Assembly (NCBI RefSeq): GCF_015169395.1
Contig: NZ_CP063458.1
Span: forward strand, 2,852,001-2,916,000
Source: Humisphaera borealis
GTDB taxonomy: Bacteria > Planctomycetota > Phycisphaerae > Tepidisphaerales > Tepidisphaeraceae
Length of the DNA: 64,000 nt
Reading direction: 5' to 3'
The position numbers were made by a program, and so were the translations under genes. Under the pieces are notes generated by a model. That model saw only the letters and a program-made list of their open reading frames with translations. It did not search any database and was not told the origin of the DNA. Positions 1-7,309 of the stretch are shown here, piece after piece (within the stretch, counting starts at the first letter, position 1; every line of letters starts with the position of its first letter).

Positions 1-32
1 GCCCGTCGTTCCAACAGCAGTAAACGAAACGA

Positions 33-111
33 AGTAGTCAGTAGTCAGTAGTCAGTAGTCGGTGGCCAGGGCATTTTCCTCTCTGACCACTGACTACTGA
101 CTACTGATTAC
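33..111. repeat. Imperfect inverted repeat of AGTAGTC/GACTACT units
   Basis: Tandem copies of a 7-base AGTAGTC unit (33-60) face copies of its complement (83-111) across a short spacer. The whole stretch lies in the leader upstream of the DUF1501 gene at 195. It can fold into a long imperfect hairpin. A comparable array with a different core (GTCACTGGTCA) precedes the cyclase gene at 44803. No coding potential is seen in 1-194. Confidence 0.6.
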
Positions 112-194
112 TCTCAATCGAAACAAACAGGTTCCAACACCAGGTTCATCGAACGATTCTGAAACGATCGTTCCCAACTCGTCGGAGGCTCAAT

Positions 195-1652
195 ATGAGC
201 ACGTCACGCCGCGATTTCCTTCGTAACTCCGGGCTGGCCGTCATGGCCGGTGGAGCCGTTCTGTCGACCGAGCAGTGGCTCGCCGGCGCCGATCTGGAAA
301 ACGACTTCAAGAAGAAGTTCCAGTCGGGTTCCGTCCCCACCCCCGCCGCCCCGTCGGCGTCGGGTTCGGAAGACTCGGCCTCGGTCATCAAGGACAAGCG
401 CCTTGAAGTCCCGACGCTGGTCACGATCTTCCTTCGCGGCGGTGCCGACGCGCTCAACGCGATCGTCCCCTACGCCGACGACCACTACTACAAGGTCCGT
501 CCGCGTATCGCGATCCCGGTCCGCGCCAAGCGCGGCGAGCCGGTCATCAAGCTCAGCAAGGGCATCGGCATGAGCGACATCTTCGGGCTCAACCCCGGGA
601 TGAGCGCCTTTGCCAAGCTCATGGAAGAGGGCAAGGCGACCGCGTTCATGAACATCGGTTCGCCGAACGGCTCGCGCAGCCACTTCTCCGCCCAGGACAA
701 CATGGAACGCGGCACCACCGGCGACGCCCGCGTCTCCAGTGGCTGGCTCAACCGCTACCTGATGGCCACCCGCAAGCAGACCGACGCCCCGCTGCGTGGC
801 CTGTGCGCGATGAACCTGCTCCCCCGCTCGCTCCGCGGCGAGTACCCGGTCCTGGCCGGCCAGAACCGCACCGAAAACATGGAGCTCTTCGAGGACCTCT
901 ACGCCCCCTCGAACCTGATCAACCAGACGGCTCGCGATAGCGCCAACATGGAGAAGGGCACCCGCCTGGATGACCTCCCCACCGGCGAAATGAAGCGTCG
1001 CCAGCTCACCAGCGACTGGGCCCGCGACGTCATCTCCGACTCCGGCACCAACGCGGTCGTCCGCATCAAGGCCCTGGAAGCCGCGATGGCCCAGCCGTCC
1101 ACCGGCAACTACCCCAACGGCGGCCTGGGCAACCAGCTCCGCACGATCGCCAAGGTCATCAAGGCCAACGTCGGCCTGGAAGTGGCCCAGGCCGATTACG
1201 GCGGCTGGGATCACCACGCCGACCTGGGCGAATCCGACGGCAAGCATGCCCGCATGCTCAAGCACGTCTCCGACTCGATCGCCGCGTTCCTCGAAGACCT
1301 CGGCACCCGTTCCGAAAAGGTCATGGTCATGGTCATGAGCGAGTTCGGCCGAACCGTCCATGAAAACGGCAGCAACGGTGCCGACCATGGTCGCGGCGGC
1401 ATGATGCTCGTCGCCGGTGGCCCCATCAAGGCCGGCAAGTTCTACGGCACCTACAAGGGCGTCGCGGACATGGTCGGCGACTACCAGCCGGTCTACACCG
1501 ACTTCCGCGCCGTCTACGCCGAAGCCGTCTTCAAGATGTTCGGCTACGACCCGTTCAATCCGCAGGCGCTCGTCAAGATGTTCCCCGAGTACAAGCCCAA
1601 GCCGACGGATTACCTCGACTACCTCAACGTCATGAAGGCCGTAAAGGCCTGA
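195..1652 (+). CDS. DUF1501 family secreted protein (Tat signal)
   Basis: A 485-residue DUF1501 protein of the alkaline-phosphatase/sulfatase-like superfamily, abundant in planctomycetes and of unknown substrate. The N-terminus SRRDFLRNS followed by a hydrophobic stretch (AVMAGGAVL) is a twin-arginine export signal, so folding before export is expected. Family hallmarks seen are FLRGGADALNAIVPY near residue 80, the WLNRYL region, and EFGRT...GADHGRGG near residues 385-402, where Asp and His would bind metal. A CGGAGG ribosome site lies 6 bases before the ATG. A strong terminator follows. Its usual partner (a DUF1800 or DUF1549/1553 gene) is not downstream and may lie left of the window. The family assignment is firm; the biochemical role is unknown. 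Confidence 0.9.
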   Translation: MSTSRRDFLRNSGLAVMAGGAVLSTEQWLAGADLENDFKKKFQSGSVPTPAAPSASGSEDSASVIKDKRLEVPTLVTIFLRGGADALNAIVPYADDHYYKVRPRIAIPVRAKRGEPVIKLSKGIGMSDIFGLNPGMSAFAKLMEEGKATAFMNIGSPNGSRSHFSAQDNMERGTTGDARVSSGWLNRYLMATRKQTDAPLRGLCAMNLLPRSLRGEYPVLAGQNRTENMELFEDLYAPSNLINQTARDSANMEKGTRLDDLPTGEMKRRQLTSDWARDVISDSGTNAVVRIKALEAAMAQPSTGNYPNGGLGNQLRTIAKVIKANVGLEVAQADYGGWDHHADLGESDGKHARMLKHVSDSIAAFLEDLGTRSEKVMVMVMSEFGRTVHENGSNGADHGRGGMMLVAGGPIKAGKFYGTYKGVADMVGDYQPVYTDFRAVYAEAVFKMFGYDPFNPQALVKMFPEYKPKPTDYLDYLNVMKAVKA

Positions 1653-1716
1653 AGTGACAGCGGTACCGGTCGCAAGACCGCGGCAAGACCTGTTGTGAAC
1701 TCAAGTTGAACCTGGA

Positions 1717-1746
1717 CCCCTCCGAGTCGAAAGATTCGGAGGGGTT
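1717..1746 (+). terminator. Rho-independent terminator of the DUF1501 gene
   Basis: A perfect 9-bp stem (CCCCTCCGA / TCGGAGGGG) with a 10-base loop is followed directly by TTTTT. It lies 65 bases after the stop at 1652, so the gene is probably transcribed alone or is the last of an operon that begins left of the window. Confidence 0.85.
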
Positions 1747-1793
1747 TTTCGTTGCGCCGCCCGCTTACCCCCGCAAAAGCGCCCTCTGGGAAC

Positions 1794-1811
1794 GCCGAGC
1801 TCCAGCTCGGC
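1794..1811. repeat. REP palindrome copy 1 (GCCGAGCT-CC-AGCTCGGC)
   Basis: An 18-base palindrome preceded by GGGAAC. The same unit, on the opposite strand and followed by GTTCCC, occurs at 2172-2189 and 2673-2690. All three are within or just beyond the RAYT gene at 1902-2735. RAYT transposases are known to bind and mobilise such palindromes in other bacteria. Confidence 0.7.
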
Positions 1812-1901
1812 CCTCTCTCCACATGCGCCGGGAACGCTGCCCCCGAACTATGAGCTCCGGCCGGGCCATTGTCTTACTTAAAGGCGCGCCTCAGTGCCGA
1901 G

Positions 1902-2735
1902 TTATAGCCCGTTGATCCCAAAGCTGCCCGAGAGTACCTCGTTGGCGCTGCTCCACCGCCACGCGGTAGGACTGCTCACGATGCCGGCCTTTACCGGGTT
2001 CTGGTGAATATAATCCACGGTTGCCGTGAAGTGCTGTTCGTTGCGGATGTAGCGATCCCAGTATTCGCGCATCCAAATGCCGCCGGAGACTTCGGTCGGA
2101 GTAACGCCGGCCTCAGGGCCGGCATTGCCGAGCCCCTGCTTAACGTTCTTTACCGGCGAGCTCAGCCCCGTGCCGAGCTGGAGCTCGGCGTTCCCAACGA
2201 TTTTCTCGCGAAGCATTTTCCCGATCTTCCGCGACGTGAAACTCTTCCATGACTGGACAATCTTCCCCAGCGTCCATCCCTCATACACGCGGACCATCAC
2301 GTGAACGTGGTTCGGCATTACAACCCATGCCATCAGGTCGTATCGCTTACCGTCAAAGTGCCTCCAGCCCTGCACGACGCAATCGGCCGCTGCTGGATCG
2401 CGCAGCAGGCACGAACCATGACCCGCGTCCAGCCACTGCTCGAAACGCCGACGACGCTCATCGTCTTGTTTTGGTGGGGGTAGCAATGCCAGTTCGTCTT
2501 CAATCTTTGCCAACACCGAGGCGGGAAGACTATCGGCCAAACGGTACGTGATCGATTGTAACAGTCCAGATTGGTCGCAATGTGGAAGATACCCGCGCGT
2601 GTACCAATTCTTCGGAACGTTCCGGGGAACACCGCGTTCCGGCTCGCCGTCCTTAACCGGATGAGTTGAAGAGCCGAGCTGGAGCTCGGCGTTCCCGTTA
2701 TCGCTCCCGAATGAGCTTCTTTGTTCGTCAGCCAC
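1902..2735 (-). CDS. REP-associated tyrosine transposase (RAYT, Y1_Tnp)
   Basis: A 277-residue single-strand DNA transposase of the IS200/IS605-like Y1 family, REP-associated branch. The HUH motif is visible as MPNHVHVM near residue 140, and the catalytic tyrosine is likely in DYIHQNPVKAG near residue 244. The characteristic RAYT opening YTRGYLPH...LQSITYRLADSLP is also present. I chose the GTG at 2735 because GGGAGGT sits 7 bases upstream. A longer reading to 2807 would overlap the protease gene. Two stretches look like translated REP units: GNAELQLG...HPVKDG near the N-terminus and GNAELQLG...SPVKNVK near residue 170, the latter followed by a second palindrome (GNAGPEAG). These insertions are in frame. 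Whether the enzyme is active is not known. Confidence 0.85.
   Translation of the reverse strand: MADEQRSSFGSDNGNAELQLGSSTHPVKDGEPERGVPRNVPKNWYTRGYLPHCDQSGLLQSITYRLADSLPASVLAKIEDELALLPPPKQDDERRRRFEQWLDAGHGSCLLRDPAAADCVVQGWRHFDGKRYDLMAWVVMPNHVHVMVRVYEGWTLGKIVQSWKSFTSRKIGKMLREKIVGNAELQLGTGLSSPVKNVKQGLGNAGPEAGVTPTEVSGGIWMREYWDRYIRNEQHFTATVDYIHQNPVKAGIVSSPTAWRWSSANEVLSGSFGINGL
2106..2123. repeat. Palindrome GCCGGCC-TCAG-GGCCGGC inside the RAYT gene
   Basis: A 7-bp perfect stem with a TCAG loop lies within the RAYT coding sequence, 50 bases from REP copy 2. It encodes part of the GNAGPEAGV stretch, which has no counterpart I recognise in ordinary RAYT proteins. Confidence 0.5.
2172..2189. repeat. 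REP palindrome copy 2, inside the RAYT coding sequence
   Basis: GCCGAGCTGGAGCTCGGC followed by GTTCCC. It is translated on the minus strand as part of GNAELQLG within the RAYT protein. Confidence 0.7.
2673..2690. repeat. REP palindrome copy 3, at the 5' end of the RAYT gene
   Basis: The same 18-base palindrome plus GTTCCC as copy 2. It is translated as GNAELQLG near residue 16 of the RAYT protein and followed by a similar HPVKDG stretch, so the repeated unit extends beyond the palindrome itself. Confidence 0.7.
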
Positions 2736-2769
2736 TTGGTAGACCTCCCTTCCCCGGTCGTCAGCCCTC

Positions 2770-5397
2770 CTACGGCACCCCAAACGTCGTTCGCACATAC
2801 AACCCATCGGCCGCCTCGAAACTCACCCGTCCTGTGTCGGAACTGCTGGTCTTCGCCGCCAGGTCCGCCAGGATCTGCTTGCTCTCGGCCTTTGGCAGGC
2901 CGAGCGTCACGATCAATCCGGTGCCCGAGGAATACACGCATTCCTTTCCCGTGATCTGGCAGCCGAACAGGTTGCTCGTGTTCATGCACCAGGCGACCGA
3001 CGCGGCGATCTGGCAGCCGTAGAAATCGCAGTCGCGAATCATGCTCCATTCGCTCGTGGAGATCTTGTACGAGTCGTGCTTGGTATCACTGCTTCGTTCG
3101 GAGAGGGCGCAGTTGACGAAGGCGCAGCCGTTGAGCTTGAAGCCGTAGTCCACGCGGGACAAGCGATCGAACTTACTCTCGACGAACAGGCAGTTGGTGA
3201 ACTCGAACTTGGCGCTGTAACTGTCGACGAACCAGCCTCCGGACTTGGCGAAACTGCACTGATCGAAGACGGCGTGGCGGGCCTTGAGCCGGCCGGACAG
3301 TTCGACGCCGAACCGCACCTTTCGGAACACCACCGGCCGGCCCGGTTCGCCGGAAATGTCCAGCACGCCCTGGGAAGCGATGATCGTGCCCCCTTCAACC
3401 AGGCAACCCGGCGCGATCTGAAGCGTGCCTTTGACCGTCGGGCGGTTTTCCTTTTTGTTCTCCTCCTGGCCGATGCTGAGCCTGCCTGACAACGCATGAG
3501 CGCCGCCCGGCCAGGTGACCTCGCCCAGGATCGGCGGTTCTGCCGCCAGCGGCTTTCGAGCAGAGCCTGCGTCGGTCCAAACCTTATTGCGATAGCTCTG
3601 TACCCGCGCCATGAACTTCTCGGGCGACAGCCCCGCCGCCTGCGGACCAACCCGCGGCGAGCCCGACGGTGTCGCGACGGCGACCGGGGAATCACTCCCG
3701 CCGGTGTTCGCCGCCACCTCCGGCGGTGCCGACGGCAACTCCGTCAGCCGCTTCTCGACCAACGACTTCACCAGACCCGTCAACTGCGGCAATGCCTGCA
3801 GATACCAGAAGCCCGCCCGGCTCTTGCACAGGTCGGCGATCGCCGGGTTCTTTGCTTCCTTGGTCGCCTGGTCCCACCACAGGTCGCCGACCGCTTTTTG
3901 CGCCTCGGCGGTCGCCGGCCCGGCCTGATCGGCGACCGCGAGTGCCTTCAGCCCGGCGTCGGAACCTTTCGCCAGCAGTGGAACGCCTTTGTCCAGGTCG
4001 CCGCGGGTCAGCGCGAGATATCGACCGACGATCAGGTTGGCTTCGGGGTCGGCCGGAGCGGCCGCCAGCTTCGCCCGGGCCGACTGAACGCGGTCGAACT
4101 CCGCGGCCATCGTCTCGAGGCGCGGCAGCCGGTCGCGAATCTGTGCCGAGACGGTGACGTTACGGCTGGCGATGCCATTCGAACGGACCAGCGGCACCAG
4201 TTTCCGCATGTCGGTGTACTGCTCACGCCTGGCCATCGCCTCACAGATCATCATTCCCAGCGCCGAGACCCACGCCGAATCCTGAGGCTGGCCGGACCGC
4301 CCGCTCACCCGCAGCACCACGTCCTTCATTACGTCGATGGGCATGACGGCGTAGTCTTCGCTAAGCATCAGCGCCGTGTACGCCGCCGTGGTAACATCAC
4401 CCGCCACGATTGCGTTCTCTCTGGCCTCAACGAGCATGGTGTATCGACCGGCAGGGTCGTCCTTGCTCGCCGATGCGCGGGACAGCAGTTCCAACACCAG
4501 GCTGTAGCGGCCGGCGGGCGTGGTGTCGGCGTACTGCTTCGACAGCACATCCTTCAGCAGCTTCTGGTTCTCCTTGAACGCAGCATCGCCTGGCACCGGT
4601 TTGCGGGTCGCCGGTCCGTCCGACGCGAGCCAGTCGATCAGGTCGTTAGCGGCGGCGGCGTTGGTCAGCACGCGCGGCGTCAGCACGACATTCGCCGCAC
4701 TCAGCACCGTGCGGATAAAGCCCACCGGCCCGGCGAAGTTGATCTGCTTGCCCTCGACACCGGCGGTGACCACCCCCACCACCTGCCCGTGCGCGTCGAT
4801 CAGCGGCCCGCCGGAGTTGCCATGGGTCACACTCGCGTCGAACTGAATCGTGACCAGCTGCCCCTTCTCGTGCCGCATCGCGCTGACCCGGCCGGTGGTG
4901 ATGGTGATCTCGGGGAGCGACTCTTTCTTCAACGACAGCCTCTGCCCCAGCGGAAAACCGAACGCCACCACTGGTGCGGTCTCGCGCATGCTCGCGATCG
5001 CCGCCGGCGACGCCAGTTCCAGTGCGTCCAGCGGCCCCGGCCGTTCGACCCGCAGCACCGCCACGTCGCGGGCGGCGTCCGACTTGACGACCGTCGGCGT
5101 GTAGATCCGCTGGGCCTTGGTGCCGGCGGCGACGATGAGATAGATCTTTGCGTTCTTCTCTTTGGTGAGCGGCTCGACGACGTGCTGGTTGGTGATAAAG
5201 ATGCCCGTGGCATCGATGCAGAATCCGGAGCCCATGTAGAGCCCCTTGTCCGCTTCAATGACGACATAAACCGTCGCCCGCCGCCCCGCTTCGATCAGCT
5301 TAGGATCGACCTGCGCGCTCGCCGATCGACTCGGCAGAACGCTGGCGATTAGAACGACAACGACGAACCTGAGTGCTGCAGAAGTGCCCCATCGCAT
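2770..5397 (-). CDS. HtrA-like trypsin-fold serine protease with beta-helix-like C-terminus
   Basis: An 875-residue secreted protein. A Sec signal peptide (residues 1-29, ending SASAQ) precedes an S1C-type protease domain with an intact triad: His72 in NQHVV, Asp111 in RDVAVL and Ser195 in HGNSGGPL. No PDZ domain is evident, unlike classical DegP. The middle (about 260-570) is helical and Ala-rich with no family I recognise. The C-terminal 200 residues (GTIIASQGVLDISG... FDQCSF... FTNCLF... LNGCAFVNC) have the short Asn/Cys ladders of a parallel beta-helix. The start has GGGAG 6 bases upstream. A role in periplasmic or surface protein quality control is inference. Confidence 0.8.
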   Translation of the reverse strand: MRWGTSAALRFVVVVLIASVLPSRSASAQVDPKLIEAGRRATVYVVIEADKGLYMGSGFCIDATGIFITNQHVVEPLTKEKNAKIYLIVAAGTKAQRIYTPTVVKSDAARDVAVLRVERPGPLDALELASPAAIASMRETAPVVAFGFPLGQRLSLKKESLPEITITTGRVSAMRHEKGQLVTIQFDASVTHGNSGGPLIDAHGQVVGVVTAGVEGKQINFAGPVGFIRTVLSAANVVLTPRVLTNAAAANDLIDWLASDGPATRKPVPGDAAFKENQKLLKDVLSKQYADTTPAGRYSLVLELLSRASASKDDPAGRYTMLVEARENAIVAGDVTTAAYTALMLSEDYAVMPIDVMKDVVLRVSGRSGQPQDSAWVSALGMMICEAMARREQYTDMRKLVPLVRSNGIASRNVTVSAQIRDRLPRLETMAAEFDRVQSARAKLAAAPADPEANLIVGRYLALTRGDLDKGVPLLAKGSDAGLKALAVADQAGPATAEAQKAVGDLWWDQATKEAKNPAIADLCKSRAGFWYLQALPQLTGLVKSLVEKRLTELPSAPPEVAANTGGSDSPVAVATPSGSPRVGPQAAGLSPEKFMARVQSYRNKVWTDAGSARKPLAAEPPILGEVTWPGGAHALSGRLSIGQEENKKENRPTVKGTLQIAPGCLVEGGTIIASQGVLDISGEPGRPVVFRKVRFGVELSGRLKARHAVFDQCSFAKSGGWFVDSYSAKFEFTNCLFVESKFDRLSRVDYGFKLNGCAFVNCALSERSSDTKHDSYKISTSEWSMIRDCDFYGCQIAASVAWCMNTSNLFGCQITGKECVYSSGTGLIVTLGLPKAESKQILADLAAKTSSSDTGRVSFEAADGLYVRTTFGVP

Positions 5398-5580
5398 GAT
5401 AGCTCCCGGCCCTAGGCCCTTTTGAGGAAGGCCGGATCATATCCGACCGGCGGCCATTGTGGTGCGGGCTTCACCCTGCACGTCCGTGGCACGAACGCCG
5501 TTCGTTCCCTGCGTCCAGAAAAGTGTCGACGCACTCACGGAGTAAACAGCCCGATTTCCCTTGCAAAACAACGCGCGGAC

Positions 5581-6160
5581 ACCTAACATATATAGAACAA
5601 TATCCGGCGTCGCCATGGGACGGGCGGCGTCCTTCCTCCATGCGCCGGTCGGCGGGTGTGATCTGTCGGCTTTAGCGTGCACTCCATGGAGATGGCTGTC
5701 CTTGGACGATCGGTGTCGGTCGGGCCGGGGTGGTGGTGTTGGTGTTTTGAGGCGGCCGAGAGATTTGGAGATGCGGGAGACGACGGGTTAGCCGCGACGC
5801 GAAGCGGAGCGTCCCCGGGCGGGTTGGTCGCCCTGCTCGAGCGTCGTCCGACCACGCCGGGTTCGTTCGGCGATGTCGCTCTGGGTTCGTTCGGCTAACA
5901 AGCCGAGGGCGCAGCGTACTCGCGGAGCCCCGGGTTTGCCGGTGTTGTCTCGGGTTCGTTCGGCAGTCTGCGCGTGGTGATTCGGTGTTAGACCTTGGGT
6001 GTTCGACGTTCGATGTTTGCGTCGAGTCCTGGGTTCGTTCGGCGCGCGGCCGGACATCGGACGGCGGGAGCATCGCCGGTGGTCTGCGGGGTGCGGTGGG
6101 GTGAACCCCACCCTACTTTCGCCTCGGGTTCGTTCGGCGACGTTGCGCCGGGTTCGTTCG
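5581..6160. repeat. Left arm of a long inverted repeat; array of GGGTTCGTTCGGC units
   Basis: The 5398-6199 gap holds no credible gene. From 5581 the sequence is a close inverted match of 25020-25777, beginning CTAACATATATAGAACAATA and continuing through several recognisable blocks. The 13-base unit GGGTTCGTTCGGC recurs at 5859, 5883, 5952, 6031, 6126 and 6150. The spacings 24, 69 and 79 recur exactly, mirrored, in the right arm. A palindrome of the GTAGGGTGGGG family lies at 6092-6116. The two arms bracket about 19 kb. Confidence 0.8.
6092..6116. repeat. Palindrome family TGCGGTGGGGTGAACCCCACC, copy 1
   Basis: A 25-base imperfect palindrome (GGTGGGGT-GA-ACCCCACC core). Other copies lie at 25063-25087, 26802-26826 (variant) and 26932-26956. 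All are intergenic. Confidence 0.65.
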
Positions 6161-6199
6161 GCCAAGCCGCTTGCCTTGCCGGGCATACGTCGTGTGCCG

Positions 6200-7162
6200 T
6201 TACGCAAGTTGCGGCTTGTGGATGGCGCGGCGGGCGGTGGGAGAAAGAAACTGATTCCAGACCCGCGGAATGCAGTACTGCGGGCGGAGGATGCCGGACG
6301 CCATCAGGTAGGCGCACGCTTTGACGTACGCCCGGCCGCCGAAGGCCATGCCGGCCGTTCGGTAATACAGGCGGGAAAGCTGGTCGGTCGCCCGCAGCAC
6401 TCTGCTGAAGAAGCCTAGGCCGTCGTACTCGGCGGAAAACTGGTTGTAATCGATGGTTTCGCCCTTGAGGCGGGCCTGCTGTCGCGATTGCACGAACTTG
6501 ACGTACTTCAGGATCTTGAAGAACGACGTCATGCTCACGCTGGAGGCGTGAACCCGGTAGTGCATCAGCGGTTCGGGAAGGACGACGATCGGCCCTTCGA
6601 CGGCCATCCGGTCGAACAGCTCGAAGTCTTCGGCGCCGTCGAACGCCGGGTTGTACCCGCCGACCTTCTCCAGGACGTCTTTCCGCAGGAAGGCGGTCGG
6701 GTGAATCATGTGGACGTCTTCGCCGGCGGCGCGAAGGCGGCGGAACTCTTCAACGGAGGTGGGACCCGTCTGCGACAGGCTGAGCACGCGATCCCCGGAA
6801 CCGATGTGCTGGGCGAAGCAGCCCCAGGCGACGACTTCCGGCTGCCGGTTCGCCGCCGCCAGCTGTTTGGCCAGCCGCTCGGGCATCGCGATGTCGTCGG
6901 AGTGCATGATCGCAATCCACGGATGCTTCGCCAGCGCGATGCCCTTGTTCAGACTTCGGCTGATGCCGCCCTTTTCGGCGCGGATGACACGGATGCGGGG
7001 GTCGGCGGCGGCGTGTTTCTCGGCGCGGGCGGCGGTGTCGTCGGTCGAGAGGTCGTCGATGACGATCAGCTCGAAGTCCGCAAGCGTTTGAGCGCGGATG
7101 CTCTCGATCGCCGGATCGATGTACCGGGCGGCGTTATAGGCGGGCATGACGACGCTGACCAT
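6200..7162 (-). CDS. Family 2 glycosyltransferase
   Basis: A 320-residue GT-A fold glycosyltransferase, family GT2. It shows the usual opening VSVVMPAYNAARYI, the IDDLSTDDT nucleotide-binding region near residue 36, and the metal-binding HSDD near residue 87. A central acceptor-side region (GAEDFELFDRM) matches the ED acidic motif of the family. I chose ATG 7162 because GGAG lies about 7 bases upstream; an upstream in-frame start at 7186 has none. It would transfer a sugar from a nucleotide-sugar donor to a surface polysaccharide or lipid; the acceptor cannot be told. It stands alone between the repeat array and the exoprotein genes. Confidence 0.85.
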   Translation of the reverse strand: MVSVVMPAYNAARYIDPAIESIRAQTLADFELIVIDDLSTDDTAARAEKHAAADPRIRVIRAEKGGISRSLNKGIALAKHPWIAIMHSDDIAMPERLAKQLAAANRQPEVVAWGCFAQHIGSGDRVLSLSQTGPTSVEEFRRLRAAGEDVHMIHPTAFLRKDVLEKVGGYNPAFDGAEDFELFDRMAVEGPIVVLPEPLMHYRVHASSVSMTSFFKILKYVKFVQSRQQARLKGETIDYNQFSAEYDGLGFFSRVLRATDQLSRLYYRTAGMAFGGRAYVKACAYLMASGILRPQYCIPRVWNQFLSPTARRAIHKPQLA

Positions 7163-7309
7163 ATGAACTCTCCGTCGGGCGCGCAACGCGGACCAGGCTC
7201 CCTGTCTGGTCTATCGGCTCAGAAGCGGCCCGGAACAAGCTGCCGGGAATCGTCCGGTAATGACGACGCCGGCAGGCGACGGACAGTGCGTCAGTTGGGG
7301 TCGTACAAC

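Noticed and set aside
5859-6162. Possible CRISPR array
   Set aside because: The repeats are only 13 bases, spacings vary from 24 to over 200, the spacers are shared with the inverted copy at 25 kb, and no cas gene is present.
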